Source of the DNA: Acidobacteriota bacterium
GTDB lineage: Bacteria; Acidobacteriota; Blastocatellia; Pyrinomonadales; Pyrinomonadaceae
DNA: 64,000 nucleotides
Direction of reading: 5' to 3'
Assembly (NCBI GenBank): GCA_016703965.1
Contig: JADJBB010000025.1
Coordinates: forward strand, 1,078,077 to 1,142,076
The notes beneath the pieces are model-generated. The model saw nothing but the letters and a program-made list of their open reading frames with translations, ran no database searches and was not told the origin of the DNA. The translations under genes and the position numbers were made by a program. Positions 42,678 to 53,720 of the stretch are shown one piece after another. Numbering within the stretch: the stretch's first letter is position 1; the number at the start of each line of letters is the position of its first letter.

Positions 42678-45600
42678 CTATTCCAGGCCGACCAGGTTCA
42701 CGTCGCTGAGGTTTTCCGTGAGGTTGACCGTTCGCGTTGCGAATCTGTATCGTTTGCTGGTGACTGTCAGCAGGTAGTCGCGGCCTGTTTCGAGGCCTTC
42801 GAACTGGTAGGCTCCGAATGAGCTGGTTACCGTTGTTCGCCGGGTGCCTGCCGTGTCGATGATCGTGACCGTCGCGTTTCTCAGGCCCTGGCCTGCGGCG
42901 GTTGTTACTCTTCCCGAGATGGTCGCTCCGTCGAGCAGTGTTCCGCCCGTGAACGAGACCAGCCCGTCCGTCCAGTACAGCATCGGCAGCGGGTTGTTCT
43001 CAGAGTTTCTCACGTCCCTTTGAGTTGGGAAGTCGCCGAATCTGATCTGGGCACTCGTCGCCGGGCTTTGGAACGTCGGGAAGGTGATCTTCACGAGTTC
43101 TCTTGTTCCGGCCGGTAGTGCCGCCGTCGGAGTGATCGTGATGCCGACCTTGCCTTGCAGCGAGTTGTTGACGGCCAGTGTGCAGTTCACTGCTCCCGTG
43201 CCGCATGTCACCGTCGGGATGCCCAGTGCCGTTACCGGATATTCCACCGTAAAGGCGACCCTGGTCTCAACACCCGTCGTCGTCATCAGCACCGGAACAG
43301 TTACAGGCTGTCCCTGCGTTGCTATCTGGCTCACCACCCTCGCCGTTCTCGGTATCGCGTTCGGGCCCGGTACATCGTAGGCGATGAAGTCCCCGCCCGT
43401 GATATTGCCGGCCACGTTGGTGTACGTTCTGCTTGTCGCCTCAAACGCCTTGCCGAGGCCGCTTGGGGTGATGGTATAGCTGCCGCCGGTCTGCGTTACT
43501 CCGAATGAGTAGTTGCCGTTTGCGTCAGTTGTTGTCGTTGTGGCCTGCTGCGTTGCGGTGTTCAGCAGGGTCATTGTTACGCCCGCGAGGTTCGTGTTCG
43601 TGCCGAAGGCGATGAACTGCTTGACGTTGCCCGTCAGGCCGATCACCACATTGTGCTGGACTGCCTGTGACGTGCTCGCTCCAAAGTTCGCATCGCCGGC
43701 GTAGGTCGCCGTGATGGTCTTCGGACCGAGTGTCGAGGCCAGGCTGCATGTGCCGGCCGCGACCGCTGCCGTACAGGTGTTGCCCGTACCGTCGCTCACT
43801 GTCACATTACCCGTCGGTGTTCCCGCTCCCGGGGCGACCGGACTCGTTGTCCAGTTGACCGGGTAGTTCTGTCCGACCACCGTCGAGTTTCCGAGGGCCG
43901 AGGCGTTCGTGATCGTTGTCGTCGTTGCCGCCTGCGTCACCGTCAGGGTTCCGTTGACTGTCGCGAACGTGTAGTTCGGGGCCGTTAAGGTTCCCTGTGC
44001 CGCTGTGATCGGGTACGCTCCCGGACCCGATGTGCTGGTTGCCGAGGTCGAGATGTTCGGTGTTCCCGTCACTCCGCTTGTACCAAGCGTCTCTCCATTC
44101 TGGAAGCCCGTGATCTGGAATGTCAGGGCCGGGTTAGCGGCTCCAAACACTCTCGTCTGGTCATTCGCCGTCACCGTCAGTTGGGATTGGGTGATCGTCA
44201 GTGTGCCGTTCGTGAATGTTGTGAAGGCGTAGTTCCCTGATTGAAGCGTGCCCAGGGCTGCCGTGATGGCATACGGGCTGCCCGCGACCGGGCTCGATGG
44301 CGTCGCCGTCGTTGACAGCAGCGGGCTTCCGGTCACATCGCTTGTTCCAAGGTTCTGACCGAGGACAAAGCCCGTGAAGGTTGCCGTCAGCGTGGGGTTC
44401 GCGGCTCCGTAGGCACGGCTCTTATTATCCGCCGTTACCGTCAGGCCTTTCTTGTTGACTGTCACGTTGCCGCCGATGTAGTTGAAGCTGTAGTTGTTCG
44501 AAACAGCTCCCGTACACGTTGCCGGATACTGCGAGCCTGAGACCGGCGAGCCCTGGACATACGTCGTCGAGCACGTCGGCTGGGTCGTCAGGTTGGCCGT
44601 CGTTTCACCAAGCACGAAGCCCGTGATCGCTGCCGTGATCGCCGGTGCCGCATCGCCGTATGTGACCGCCGCCGATGAGGCCGCGACATTGAGCGGTGCC
44701 TTGCCGATCGTCTGGGTCGTCGAGCCGTTCGAACCGTTGAAGTTCGCGTTGCCCGAGTACACTGCCTGGATGACCTTGCCCACTCCCGCCGGCAGCTGGT
44801 TCGTCGTACAGACCGCCGAGCCCAGTGCCGTCACCGCTACATTCTGACAGCCCGCAATAGGATTGCCTCCGTCATTGAAGTTAACCGTCCCCTGCGGCGT
44901 TCCCGCTCCCGGGGCCACCGCCGTTATCGTCGCCGTCGCCGTCAATGTCGAACCATAATTCGGTGCATTGATCAAAGTCTGCACCGTCGTTGCCGTCTGC
45001 GCCGGGTCCACCTGATGAGGTGCCGTCGCTGCGGTGCTTCCGTTAAAGTTAGTATCGCCCGAATAGGTCGCCGTCAGAGTCTTCGGCCCGGCCGATGTGC
45101 TCGCGAGCTGGCAGCTTGTCGCCGGCAGGATCGCAACGCAGATGCTTGAGCCGTCACCTACTGTGACGTTACCGGTCGGCGTTCCGGCTCCAGGTGCCAC
45201 CGGTGCGACCGCGATCGTCACTGTGTAGTTCTGGCCCACAACACTTGGATCCGGCGTGTCGGAGATGATCGTGGTGGTTGTGCCCGCTTTGTTGACTACA
45301 AGAGTGAATGACGAATCCGTCACCGCTCCGCAGTTGTCGGTCGAGCGGACCGTGATGATGTGATTTCCTACCGGCTGGGCGTTCGTGATCGAAACGACAC
45401 CAGAACCATTGACCGTCGGAGCCGTACTCAGCGGCGGCATGACGCTCTGGATCGCAAACCCGGTGATCGATCCATTATCCGCCGCCGTTGCCGGGCTGAC
45501 CGTTGTGGATTGGCCGAAGACGACCGCTGGCGGCAGGTTGTATGTAACTGCAGGCGGCGTGTTCGATATGATCCCGACGGTAAACGGCGTACTCGTGGTC

Positions 45601-48600
45601 AGTCCGCCGCCATCCGTAACTTCCAGTGTGAAGGTCGCGGGTGTTGCGGTACAGTCGGCAACGATATTCGCCGTTATTGTGCCGTTCGTATTGACGATAT
45701 TCGAGACCGTCACTCCATTCGACATCGCACTTGCAGCCATATTGATCGTCACCGACAGACTGCCCGGTAGCGTCTCAACATCTCCAACTGTAGCTATCGT
45801 CGAATTCGACACCGCCGTTCCGCGCTGTCGCAAGAGCCCCACCACCGGCGTGATCGTCGGCGGCGTATTGTTGAGTTCGAACGCACCGATATCACTGCCG
45901 TCGCCGCCCGCCGCATTTGCGATCGGCCCAATGTCGAACGGCCGCACAAAGTTCGGCCCGCTGCCACGCTGGTCAAAGCCAGTAAGTGCAAAGTCCTTGC
46001 CCTTATCGATCGCCGGACTGATCGCTCCGCACGAAGCATCCGGAACTCCCGCGGAAGTACACAAAGCATGCGTCTGCGTCGGCCCGCCGTTGTTTGCAAG
46101 CGGTGCGAGTTGCGGATTGAGCGGCGATGCGATGGAGCCGACCTGGTCATTGTTGACGCCGTTGGTAAAGCCCGTCGCCGTTCCCACATTTCCGATCAGG
46201 TTGTAGCCCTGTGATGTAAACGCTCCGCCGACATCGGGGATCGTAGAGTTATTTCTATTGGCGGCAATGATGGAACCGCGGACCGTAACCGTGCCGGTCG
46301 CCCGATAAATGCCTCCGCCGCTCGCTGCACCGGCTGCATCATTGTCCGTGATGGTCGAACCGGTTATAGTCACCACGCTGTTATTATCCGATCTTATTCC
46401 GCCACCGTTGTTGTTGCCGTTTGGTACCTGGTTGCCGGAGATCGTCGAATTAATAACAGTTAATGCGGGGCCAAAATTACCGATACCGCCTCCGCCTCCG
46501 GAGGCATAGGTGCCCGTATTATTTGAGATCAGGCTCTCGATAACAGTTAGGTCGCCATTGTTTCGAATACCCCCGCCTCTTACGGCTGTGTTTCCAACTA
46601 CACGACTCTGAGCCAGGGTAAGGCTGCCAAGATTGTAAACGCCGCCGCCGAGATCCGTTGGATTTCCGCCGGTTATTGTCAAGCCGCTAATAGTCGCCGT
46701 AACGCCGCTGTTTACCTGGAACACACGGCTGTCCGCATTCGGTGCCGCCGTGTTTTGAACGGTCAGCAAATTCGCTCCCGGCCCCTGAATTATCAAGTTC
46801 TTGTCGATCACGATCTGTCCAGAAGTGAGCGAGATAGCCGTCACTGCCGGTGCAAACGTGACCGTACTGCCCGGACATGCGTTGAGGACTGAATCACGCA
46901 GGCTGCCCGCTCCGCTGTCGGCATTCGTAGTGACCACGGTCGGGTTCGTACATAGCGTCGTGAAAGTGAGCGCGAAGTTCGGCCCGGCGGTACCGTTGCC
47001 ATCGCCGTCAAGCTGGTTTCCGGCAAGGTCGGTAACGTTGGCAGAAACACCTGTGACCGTACAAACCAATCCGGCTGGCAACACGTTGGTCGGATCAACG
47101 ACGATCGACGTGACTCCGTTCTGCGGCAGCGTCGGTGCAAATGTTTGAACACCGCCGCATGTGAGCGTAATGCCGCCCGCTCCAATATTTACCTTTTCAT
47201 TGAAATTGATGGTTATGTTCGAGTTGGTCGGAACGCCGGTTGCCGCCGCGGTCGGTACCGTGCTGGTCACTTTTGGTGCCGCAGTGTCAACACCGATGAT
47301 GACGTCATTGCTGCCGGTACCGCCGACATACGTGATAAATGAGCTTACGCCGCCAAGCGTCAAACTGGAACCTTCGGGTTTACCTGCAAATGTTCCCGTC
47401 GTTCCAGTACCGGTCGTGTTCTCGATCATGGTAAACGAATTGCCGTTGACCGGAACAAAACCGCCGATAGCCGTTGCCGTGAGCGTTGCTGCCGCATCGA
47501 TCGTAACCGCTCCCGCAGCCTGCATTTTCTCAAAGACAGCCAGCGATGTAACCTCGGAATCGAACCCGCCGGTCGATGTGAACGCAACGCCTTTTTGAGC
47601 GCTGAGCGTCTTATAGTTCAAGGGGCTGATGATGCCGGTTACGGCAATCGCGCCGCTGTTAGCGTCGCCGATCGTAACAGTACCGGCCGTTATGCGGTCG
47701 AGTTCCGCGTCTGAAAGCTGAAGGGTAGTTGGAACGGTATCGTTCGCTCCGAGATCGATAGGCGTATTGTTCGTTCGCTGCCGCAAGTTAACCGAATTGG
47801 CTCCGGCGCTCATCGTTACACCCGGAACGACGGTGTCGATCTCGATCGTATTGGAAGTCACCGTGATCGAACCGTTGCCAGTAGTTTCGACTTTCGCACC
47901 GATACCGCCCACTGTCGATAGGCTAAAGGCTCGGTGCGGCGACGTGACCGGATTCTTAGCATTGATCCCGATGTTGCCGTTGACCGATGTGATCGAAGCC
48001 CCCTGTTGAATTCTAAGTCCCCAGTCAGAAATCGGATCGGTGCCCGAATCGCCGGTGACCGTAACGCTTGCGGCACCGACGCCAGCGATAGATCCTGAGG
48101 TCGACATCAGGACGCCGATACCGGCTTCACCAAACCCGGTGCCATTTGCCGTGATATTACCACCTCCTGAGGTGATCGAACCGCCTCCCACGAATAACCC
48201 GATCGAGAATGCCGGACCGGCGTTTCCTGTTACAGATACGGTGCCGTTTCCGCCGGCCGTTATCTGGGTGCCGGTGGCCAGCACCACTCCATCATTATTG
48301 GACACTGTGCTCGTTCCGCCTGTTCCTGTAACCGCGACATTTCCACCGCTCGACGTTATGGTGCTGTTCGCCGCATTAAGGCGAACACCGTAGTTGAACC
48401 CGCCCGTATCACTGTTACCGCCAGTACCCGTAACAGTGACGGTGCCGCTGCTTCCCGCACTTATCGTTCCGCCGTTGTTTACGTAAACGCCCCGATTAGA
48501 GCTGCTTGCACCGCTTCCTCCACCGCCCGTTCCTGTTACCGTGACATTGCTTCCCGCGGATGTGATGATCGTTCCCGCACCGATAACTTGTAGTCCGTGG

Positions 48601-51600
48601 TTAACGTTACCCGTCGCTGTGCCGCCGGTACCGGTCACCGTGGTTGTTCCAGTGGTTCCGCCGCTGATGACACTTCCCTGCTCCATTGTTATGCCGACCT
48701 CATCGGCGGAAGCATTACCGCCGCGTCCGGCGACCGTCACAATGCCGGTTCCGGTCGCCTGAATACGGCCGTTGATCATGTAGACGCCATAAAAATGGCC
48801 AGACGACGGCGAAGTTTGCTGATTAGCCATCACGCTCAGATTTCCGTGTTGCGTAACGACACTCGAGCCGTTCTGGAAAACAATATCGCGGCTGGCTGCA
48901 AGCGACGCCGTGCCCGAGCCGGTAAGAATTAGATTTGCTCCTGCGCCGAAGACTATTCTGTCGGAACCCGGCGATGTGAGCGCTGGCAGGAGATCGTTCT
49001 GAAGATCTACATCCAAGCTATTGCCCGACGCAAAATTAATGTCGGCGTTGAGGTTGACCGTATCGTTTCCAGTACCGCCGTTGATGGCCAGCCCGGCGGT
49101 AAATCCGCCGCCGCTCGTGCCGAAACCATTTACATTGATAGTATCGTCACCCGTATCACCGCCGTTGATCTGGAGCGAACTGGTCGGGTTAACGAACGAG
49201 ACCGATTCGCCGCCGACGTTGGAATCGACCAGTGTCTGCGCGGGCGTTCCCGCGTCCTGCGAAACCGTGATCGTTTCCGTTGTCGTACTGTAATTCAAAA
49301 TGACATTCGCCGCCGTGATGGTCGAACTCACCGGCTCAAGGCCCGTATAGTTGATCGTTCCAGAGCGCTCACCGGCGAGGACGACGTTGCCGTCGTGTTC
49401 GTTGGTGAAGTTAAACGTCTGCGTTGTCGTCGAACCGCCAATAATATTCAGTTTGTCGCCCGGTGAACCGGATTGCCCGCCACCGTTGAAGAACACGCCT
49501 CCGAGGGGAATAAAGCTACAGCCCGTAAGATCGAGCGTCAACGTATCGTTCCCGCCATTCGTATTGATGGTGATGCTGCCGGTGATCGCACTCAAAAGTA
49601 TACTCTGACTTAGGCCGTTGGCCGGGTCGCTGAAAACCACCGTATCGGGCGCCGTCGTACATGAGATCACGATGTTGTCGGTCGAAGTGCCGCCGAGGGT
49701 GTCGGTTATGGTAACGTTTCCACCCGAGATCACAACTTCCGTCTGAGGTATCACGATGGTCGGGTCGGAGGCGGAGTCATCCGAGATGTCCATCTCGCCG
49801 CCGCCTGAAACGGTTGCGGTGTTCGTTAATGATAGGGGCGAATTCAATCCGACCGAGACCGTCAAGGTGATCGGTGGGAATGTTCCTCCCGCAGGGATCG
49901 CATCCGTGCTGGTACATGTAACCGTCGGAGCCGCTACGTTGCAGTTCCAGCCTGTACCTGTCGCCCCTGTCGGGGTCAGTCCAGCGGGAAGCGTGTCGGT
50001 CATCGTCGTCGTACCACTCGTCGTAGCCGGGCCATCATTAATTGCGGTCACCGTGTAGGTGTGCGTTGCGCCCTGTCCAAAGTCACCCGTATGTGTCTTA
50101 CTGACACGAAGATCAGACGGTTTGCACTTGCCCCCAGCATCCGCGTTGAAGATCGACTGGATCTCAGGCTGGGTCAATGCACGGTCAAATATTTCAACCT
50201 CATCGATCTGGCCCGTAAAGAAACGCGTCTGTCCGGACTGTTCGCGTCCGATCGCTATCGGCGAATCCTTGCCGATGATGCCCTGTGGAGCATTGGTCGT
50301 GGTTCCAACCGAAACACCGTTCACGTAGATCGTAAAGACACCCGTTGTATGGCTATAGGTCATCGCAACGTGTGACCAGGTATTTAGCGGGACGGTTCCG
50401 CCAGTCAGGATCGGCTCGGCACCGCTGGCAAGGTGAACGCCACTGAAGACTTGTAACGTTCCGCCATTATTCTGGAGCCACAATGCGAACGAATCGGTAT
50501 TATTTCCTACCCCGAAATTCTGTACCCATTTGGTCGCAACGCCCATCAACTGTCCAGCCCCAGGCAATGCTGTCGGCCTAACCCAGGCGTCCACTGTCAC
50601 GCTGTTTGTGAGTTTGAGCGGCGTCGGGCTTCCGACTGTCACCGAGTTCGTGCCGTTGAAGTTGAAGGACTGGCCGACCTTGCCCGCCGCATACGTAACG
50701 CCACCCGTCAGAGTGCCGTCATTGCCACCCGCGATATCGCGAGGTGTGTTGTCACCCGAATACCACGCCAACATATTCGCCGGTGGAGCGACGCAGGTCG
50801 ACAGAGTGGCCGTTGCTGTATTGCCGGTGCCGCCGTTCGTCGAACTGACCTGTACCGAATTGAGGCCGCCCGTCGCGGCGGTAACATCAACTGAGATCGT
50901 ACATGGCGTACCGACCGCGACCGTGGCGCTTGCTAGCGATACAGTATTCGAACCGTTGGTCGCACCTGTTACACTGCCGCCGCCGCAATTGTTAACGCTA
51001 AGCGCCGGAGTCGCCGCAACGAGCATGCCGGCCGGGAAATTATCCGTGAATGAAACCCCCGTCAGCGGAACCGTGTTAGCCGCCGGATTAGTGATAGTAA
51101 ATGTAAGCGTCGAATTCCCGCCCGGCGATATGAACGTCGGCGTGAAAGCTTTCGCGATGACCGGCGGTGCAACCACGGTTAGCGTCGCTGTATTGCTGAC
51201 GTTTCCAGCAACGGGCGTTTCAGCGGTTGCAACGCCCGATGTAGTATTTGTCCGATTTCCACCTGTCGAACTTGTAATATCGAAGATAACGGTGCAGCCC
51301 GCCGGCGGTATCGTAATTCCGCCAAAACTTAGCGATGTTGCCCCGGCCAAAATACTCGATGGCGTCGTACCCACACAAGTGCCCGTAACCGGACCGCCTG
51401 CAGCGCTCATGCCGACCAAATTGTCACTAAATGATGCTCCTGTCAGGTTTGTAGCATTTGGATTGGATAGCGTTAGGGTAACTGTCGTATTTCCACCCGC
51501 AGGAATTGAGGAAGTACCAAAAGCTTTCGCGATCGTCGGAGGCCCAAGGATCGTCCACACTGCGTTTACGGGTGAACCGGTGTTTCCTGCAATATCGACC

Positions 51601-53720
51601 GACCTGACCTTAAAGTCATGATTTCCGACACTCAAATTTATATAGTCTGCTGGGCTCGAGCACGGTGCAAAGGACGCATTATCCAAACTGCACTCAAGAC
51701 CAGACACGCCGCTGAGGGTATCGGAACCGCTAAATGTAAACGAAGCACTACGATTAGCTGTGAAAGCCGGTGGAGCCGATATTATGGAGGCTGTAGGAAG
51801 CGTCTTGTCGAGTTTTACCGTGGCGCTTGCCTGAATAGCGCTATTCGCCGCCGCGTCAGTACATGTTCCGCCGTTTGACACCGAAGTGCCTGCGAAAGGC
51901 GTGTTCGCTGTCACCGAAGCGTTAGTCAAGGTGTTGGTCAACACTCCTGATTGGACGGCACCGACATCTGCACATGAAAAATCGACCGTAACGTCAGAAT
52001 TGTTCCAACCTGCGGCATTTGGCAGAGGCGAGATCGCAGGCGTGATGACCGGAGCTGTTTTGTCGATCTTCACGAGGACAGAGCCTTGCGCGGCCGAATT
52101 ACCGGCATTATCAACGCATGATCCGCTACTTAACACATTGGAACCCGCCGTTTCGGCCGTGCTTGATACGGGAGTCACTATCGAGTTCGTTGCCAAGCCA
52201 GAGGACGGAGCAGCATCGGAACAAGAAAACCCAACGGTCACGTCAGTGGAATTCCAACCTTGCGCGGTTGGGGGTGGACTTACACTCCCCGCTATCGCAG
52301 GGGCAACACTATCGACCTTGACCGTCAAACTGGTGGGGCCGCCCACATTGTTGGCGAGGTCTGTTGCCGTACAGCTAAGAGTATTCGTGCCCTCAACATT
52401 GATATTGGCAGTGGTCGCCCCGGCGGATACATTAAGCAGCGGACTTCCGTTCAAAGTACACGTGATGTTCTTGACCAATCCTCCAGCCGGTAGATCGGTA
52501 GTGTTAACTCCTATGGGCGCTGGTTTTGTTTTGAACCATCCATTCGTACCGTCCGGCGTAGCGTTAAAGTAAATCGTGGGTGGCGTAGAGTCAACTATAC
52601 ATCTCACCGGCCAGCTCATGTTCGGCTGAGTAGGACTGTTCGTAGTCACGGTTAGAGCTGCCGTGTAGACTCCTTCCGTAGCCGGCCCAGTGCATGCAAC
52701 ATAAAGGAAAGTAGTTGCTCCAAATCCAATTATCTTTGGAAAGCTGTAGGGCTGTACCAATTGCGGCGGTGAAGTAGGGGTCTGAAGAAGCCTGAACGGA
52801 GCGGTATCTACACCCGTGAAGTTCGCCCCAGTAATGATTAGCGAAGCAGTTCCGACGCTCTGGATAGTGATCGTATCGGCGTTCGATTGGCCGGGAGCTA
52901 CAATGATATCGCCAACTGGATTGGGCGGGACCGGATTCGCTTGAGCCAGGGCTGAACACGTAGGATCATCTTCGATTCTTAGCGAGAGATTAGCGACAGT
53001 ATCGTTTGTCCATGGGCCACCATCTTTGCTGAATTTGTTCGTATCGACCGGAGATCCCGGCTGTTTCAGCCATACGGCCCACTGATTCGAACTCATGACT
53101 GCCCAATACTTCGTACCTGCCGTCAGGACGGGATTACCTTGTACGGCGGAACACCCAGGGCTCGCTCCGGTTGAGACTGGAGACGAGAAACTCGTCGATC
53201 CGAGCGTGATGCCGTTTGGCTGGCCATTGTTGTCGCCTTGAAACTGAATAGTTGCATCGCCAGCACCAAGACATGCGTTTCCGTTACTGACGCACTGAGT
53301 CCAAACACTGACGATCCTCGCTGTTCCGCTCGCGGTGGGTACAAAAGGCATCGCCGCACGAAACATGCCATTGAACGCGGGATTGACACCCCCAGTGACC
53401 GGACCAACGTTTGGAACGAAAGAGTTGCTCGGTATATCGCCTGGAAGAATATTATTAAATAGCGTTGTCGCAACAAACGGTTGGGTAGGAGCGAAGTCGC
53501 TGTATGGCCCGCCAAGCGATGCTTCATTAAGAACAGTAGGATTTTTCTCAGCCGAGTCCGAACCTGCTTTGGTCAAAGGATCAGTCTGGGCAGATCGAAA
53601 GATCGTGTCCTTTAAGCTAGCTAAAACTGCATTGCCCTTCCACGCGAGAGAACCAACGGCTAGAAAGAGAAGGGCAATAGGCACAAATAACCTTACTCGA
53701 ACTGACTTTGAAGAGAACAT
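42678..53720 (-). CDS. Giant multi-domain surface/secreted protein, 3680 residues
   Basis: One uninterrupted frame of 11 kb. The N-terminus is a signal or anchor (VRVRLFVPIALLFLAVGSLA). In approximate order follow Ig/HYR-like domains with paired cysteines (380-730), DUF11-like repeats starting PPTIAKAFGTSSIPAGGN (732-980), a LamG-type lectin domain (AWYSGDNTPRDIAGG, 983-1190), DUF11 (DLRVSKTHTGDFGQG, about 1200), Gly/Thr-rich beta-helix repeats (1600-1940), an SbsA-like Ig domain (VPTNSNITINFNEKV, about 2150) and a right-handed beta-helix (GAGSLRDSVLNACPG, about 2260-2500). Then come Ig repeats near 2805, three MBG repeats (3005-3260, e.g. AYGAANPTLTATFTGF), a cohesin-like region and a C-terminal carboxypeptidase-regulatory domain (GRVTTAAGQGLRNATVTIID). 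Likely an adhesin or matrix protein. Confidence 0.88.
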   Translation of the reverse strand: MFSSKSVRVRLFVPIALLFLAVGSLAWKGNAVLASLKDTIFRSAQTDPLTKAGSDSAEKNPTVLNEASLGGPYSDFAPTQPFVATTLFNNILPGDIPSNSFVPNVGPVTGGVNPAFNGMFRAAMPFVPTASGTARIVSVWTQCVSNGNACLGAGDATIQFQGDNNGQPNGITLGSTSFSSPVSTGASPGCSAVQGNPVLTAGTKYWAVMSSNQWAVWLKQPGSPVDTNKFSKDGGPWTNDTVANLSLRIEDDPTCSALAQANPVPPNPVGDIIVAPGQSNADTITIQSVGTASLIITGANFTGVDTAPFRLLQTPTSPPQLVQPYSFPKIIGFGATTFLYVACTGPATEGVYTAALTVTTNSPTQPNMSWPVRCIVDSTPPTIYFNATPDGTNGWFKTKPAPIGVNTTDLPAGGLVKNITCTLNGSPLLNVSAGATTANINVEGTNTLSCTATDLANNVGGPTSLTVKVDSVAPAIAGSVSPPPTAQGWNSTDVTVGFSCSDAAPSSGLATNSIVTPVSSTAETAGSNVLSSGSCVDNAGNSAAQGSVLVKIDKTAPVITPAISPLPNAAGWNNSDVTVDFSCADVGAVQSGVLTNTLTNASVTANTPFAGTSVSNGGTCTDAAANSAIQASATVKLDKTLPTASIISAPPAFTANRSASFTFSGSDTLSGVSGLECSLDNASFAPCSSPADYINLSVGNHDFKVRSVDIAGNTGSPVNAVWTILGPPTIAKAFGTSSIPAGGNTTVTLTLSNPNATNLTGASFSDNLVGMSAAGGPVTGTCVGTTPSSILAGATSLSFGGITIPPAGCTVIFDITSSTGGNRTNTTSGVATAETPVAGNVSNTATLTVVAPPVIAKAFTPTFISPGGNSTLTFTITNPAANTVPLTGVSFTDNFPAGMLVAATPALSVNNCGGGSVTGATNGSNTVSLASATVAVGTPCTISVDVTAATGGLNSVQVSSTNGGTGNTATATLSTCVAPPANMLAWYSGDNTPRDIAGGNDGTLTGGVTYAAGKVGQSFNFNGTNSVTVGSPTPLKLTNSVTVDAWVRPTALPGAGQLMGVATKWVQNFGVGNNTDSFALWLQNNGGTLQVFSGVHLASGAEPILTGGTVPLNTWSHVAMTYSHTTGVFTIYVNGVSVGTTTNAPQGIIGKDSPIAIGREQSGQTRFFTGQIDEVEIFDRALTQPEIQSIFNADAGGKCKPSDLRVSKTHTGDFGQGATHTYTVTAINDGPATTSGTTTMTDTLPAGLTPTGATGTGWNCNVAAPTVTCTSTDAIPAGGTFPPITLTVSVGLNSPLSLTNTATVSGGGEMDISDDSASDPTIVIPQTEVVISGGNVTITDTLGGTSTDNIVISCTTAPDTVVFSDPANGLSQSILLSAITGSITINTNGGNDTLTLDLTGCSFIPLGGVFFNGGGQSGSPGDKLNIIGGSTTTQTFNFTNEHDGNVVLAGERSGTINYTGLEPVSSTITAANVILNYSTTTETITVSQDAGTPAQTLVDSNVGGESVSFVNPTSSLQINGGDTGDDTINVNGFGTSGGGFTAGLAINGGTGNDTVNLNADINFASGNSLDVDLQNDLLPALTSPGSDRIVFGAGANLILTGSGTASLAASRDIVFQNGSSVVTQHGNLSVMANQQTSPSSGHFYGVYMINGRIQATGTGIVTVAGRGGNASADEVGITMEQGSVISGGTTGTTTVTGTGGTATGNVNHGLQVIGAGTIITSAGSNVTVTGTGGGGSGASSSNRGVYVNNGGTISAGSSGTVTVTGTGGNSDTGGFNYGVRLNAANSTITSSGGNVAVTGTGGTSTVSNNDGVVLATGTQITAGGNGTVSVTGNAGPAFSIGLFVGGGSITSGGGNITANGTGFGEAGIGVLMSTSGSIAGVGAASVTVTGDSGTDPISDWGLRIQQGASITSVNGNIGINAKNPVTSPHRAFSLSTVGGIGAKVETTGNGSITVTSNTIEIDTVVPGVTMSAGANSVNLRQRTNNTPIDLGANDTVPTTLQLSDAELDRITAGTVTIGDANSGAIAVTGIISPLNYKTLSAQKGVAFTSTGGFDSEVTSLAVFEKMQAAGAVTIDAAATLTATAIGGFVPVNGNSFTMIENTTGTGTTGTFAGKPEGSSLTLGGVSSFITYVGGTGSNDVIIGVDTAAPKVTSTVPTAAATGVPTNSNITINFNEKVNIGAGGITLTCGGVQTFAPTLPQNGVTSIVVDPTNVLPAGLVCTVTGVSANVTDLAGNQLDGDGNGTAGPNFALTFTTLCTNPTVVTTNADSGAGSLRDSVLNACPGSTVTFAPAVTAISLTSGQIVIDKNLIIQGPGANLLTVQNTAAPNADSRVFQVNSGVTATISGLTITGGNPTDLGGGVYNLGSLTLAQSRVVGNTAVRGGGIRNNGDLTVIESLISNNTGTYASGGGGGIGNFGPALTVINSTISGNQVPNGNNNGGGIRSDNNSVVTITGSTITDNDAAGAASGGGIYRATGTVTVRGSIIAANRNNSTIPDVGGAFTSQGYNLIGNVGTATGFTNGVNNDQVGSIASPLNPQLAPLANNGGPTQTHALCTSAGVPDASCGAISPAIDKGKDFALTGFDQRGSGPNFVRPFDIGPIANAAGGDGSDIGAFELNNTPPTITPVVGLLRQRGTAVSNSTIATVGDVETLPGSLSVTINMAASAMSNGVTVSNIVNTNGTITANIVADCTATPATFTLEVTDGGGLTTSTPFTVGIISNTPPAVTYNLPPAVVFGQSTTVSPATAADNGSITGFAIQSVMPPLSTAPTVNGSGVVSITNAQPVGNHIITVRSTDNCGAVTDSSFTLVVNKAGTTTTIISDTPDPSVVGQNYTVTIAVAPVAPGAGTPTGNVTVGDGSSICVAILPATSCQLASTSAGPKTLTATYSGDTNFNGSTAATAPHQVDPAQTATTVQTLINAPNYGSTLTATATITAVAPGAGTPQGTVNFNDGGNPIAGCQNVAVTALGSAVCTTNQLPAGVGKVIQAVYSGNANFNGSNGSTTQTIGKAPLNVAASSAAVTYGDAAPAITAAITGFVLGETTANLTTQPTCSTTYVQGSPVSGSQYPATCTGAVSNNYSFNYIGGNVTVNKKGLTVTADNKSRAYGAANPTLTATFTGFVLGQNLGTSDVTGSPLLSTTATPSSPVAGSPYAITAALGTLQSGNYAFTTFTNGTLTITQSQLTVTANDQTRVFGAANPALTFQITGFQNGETLGTSGVTGTPNISTSATSTSGPGAYPITAAQGTLTAPNYTFATVNGTLTVTQAATTTTITNASALGNSTVVGQNYPVNWTTSPVAPGAGTPTGNVTVSDGTGNTCTAAVAAGTCSLASTLGPKTITATYAGDANFGASTSQAVQHNVVIGLTGNVKQFIAFGTNTNLAGVTMTLLNTATQQATTTTTDANGNYSFGVTQTGGSYTITPSGLGKAFEATSRTYTNVAGNITGGDFIAYDVPGPNAIPRTARVVSQIATQGQPVTVPVLMTTTGVETRVAFTVEYPVTALGIPTVTCGTGAVNCTLAVNNSLQGKVGITITPTAALPAGTRELVKITFPTFQSPATSAQIRFGDFPTQRDVRNSENNPLPMLYWTDGLVSFTGGTLLDGATISGRVTTAAGQGLRNATVTIIDTAGTRRTTVTSSFGAYQFEGLETGRDYLLTVTSKRYRFATRTVNLTENLSDVNLVGLE

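Noticed and set aside
46200..48900. CRISPR-like or tandem DNA repeat in the Gly/Thr-rich part of the giant gene
   Set aside because: The repeats are protein-level (GTGGT-type beta-helix turns) with variable DNA and no constant spacer length.
43084..53462. Many long plus-strand open frames opposite the giant gene (for example 50530-51621, 45385-46206)
   Set aside because: They are low-complexity Val/Pro/Thr-rich shadows of the minus-strand repeats, with no start signals or family motifs.
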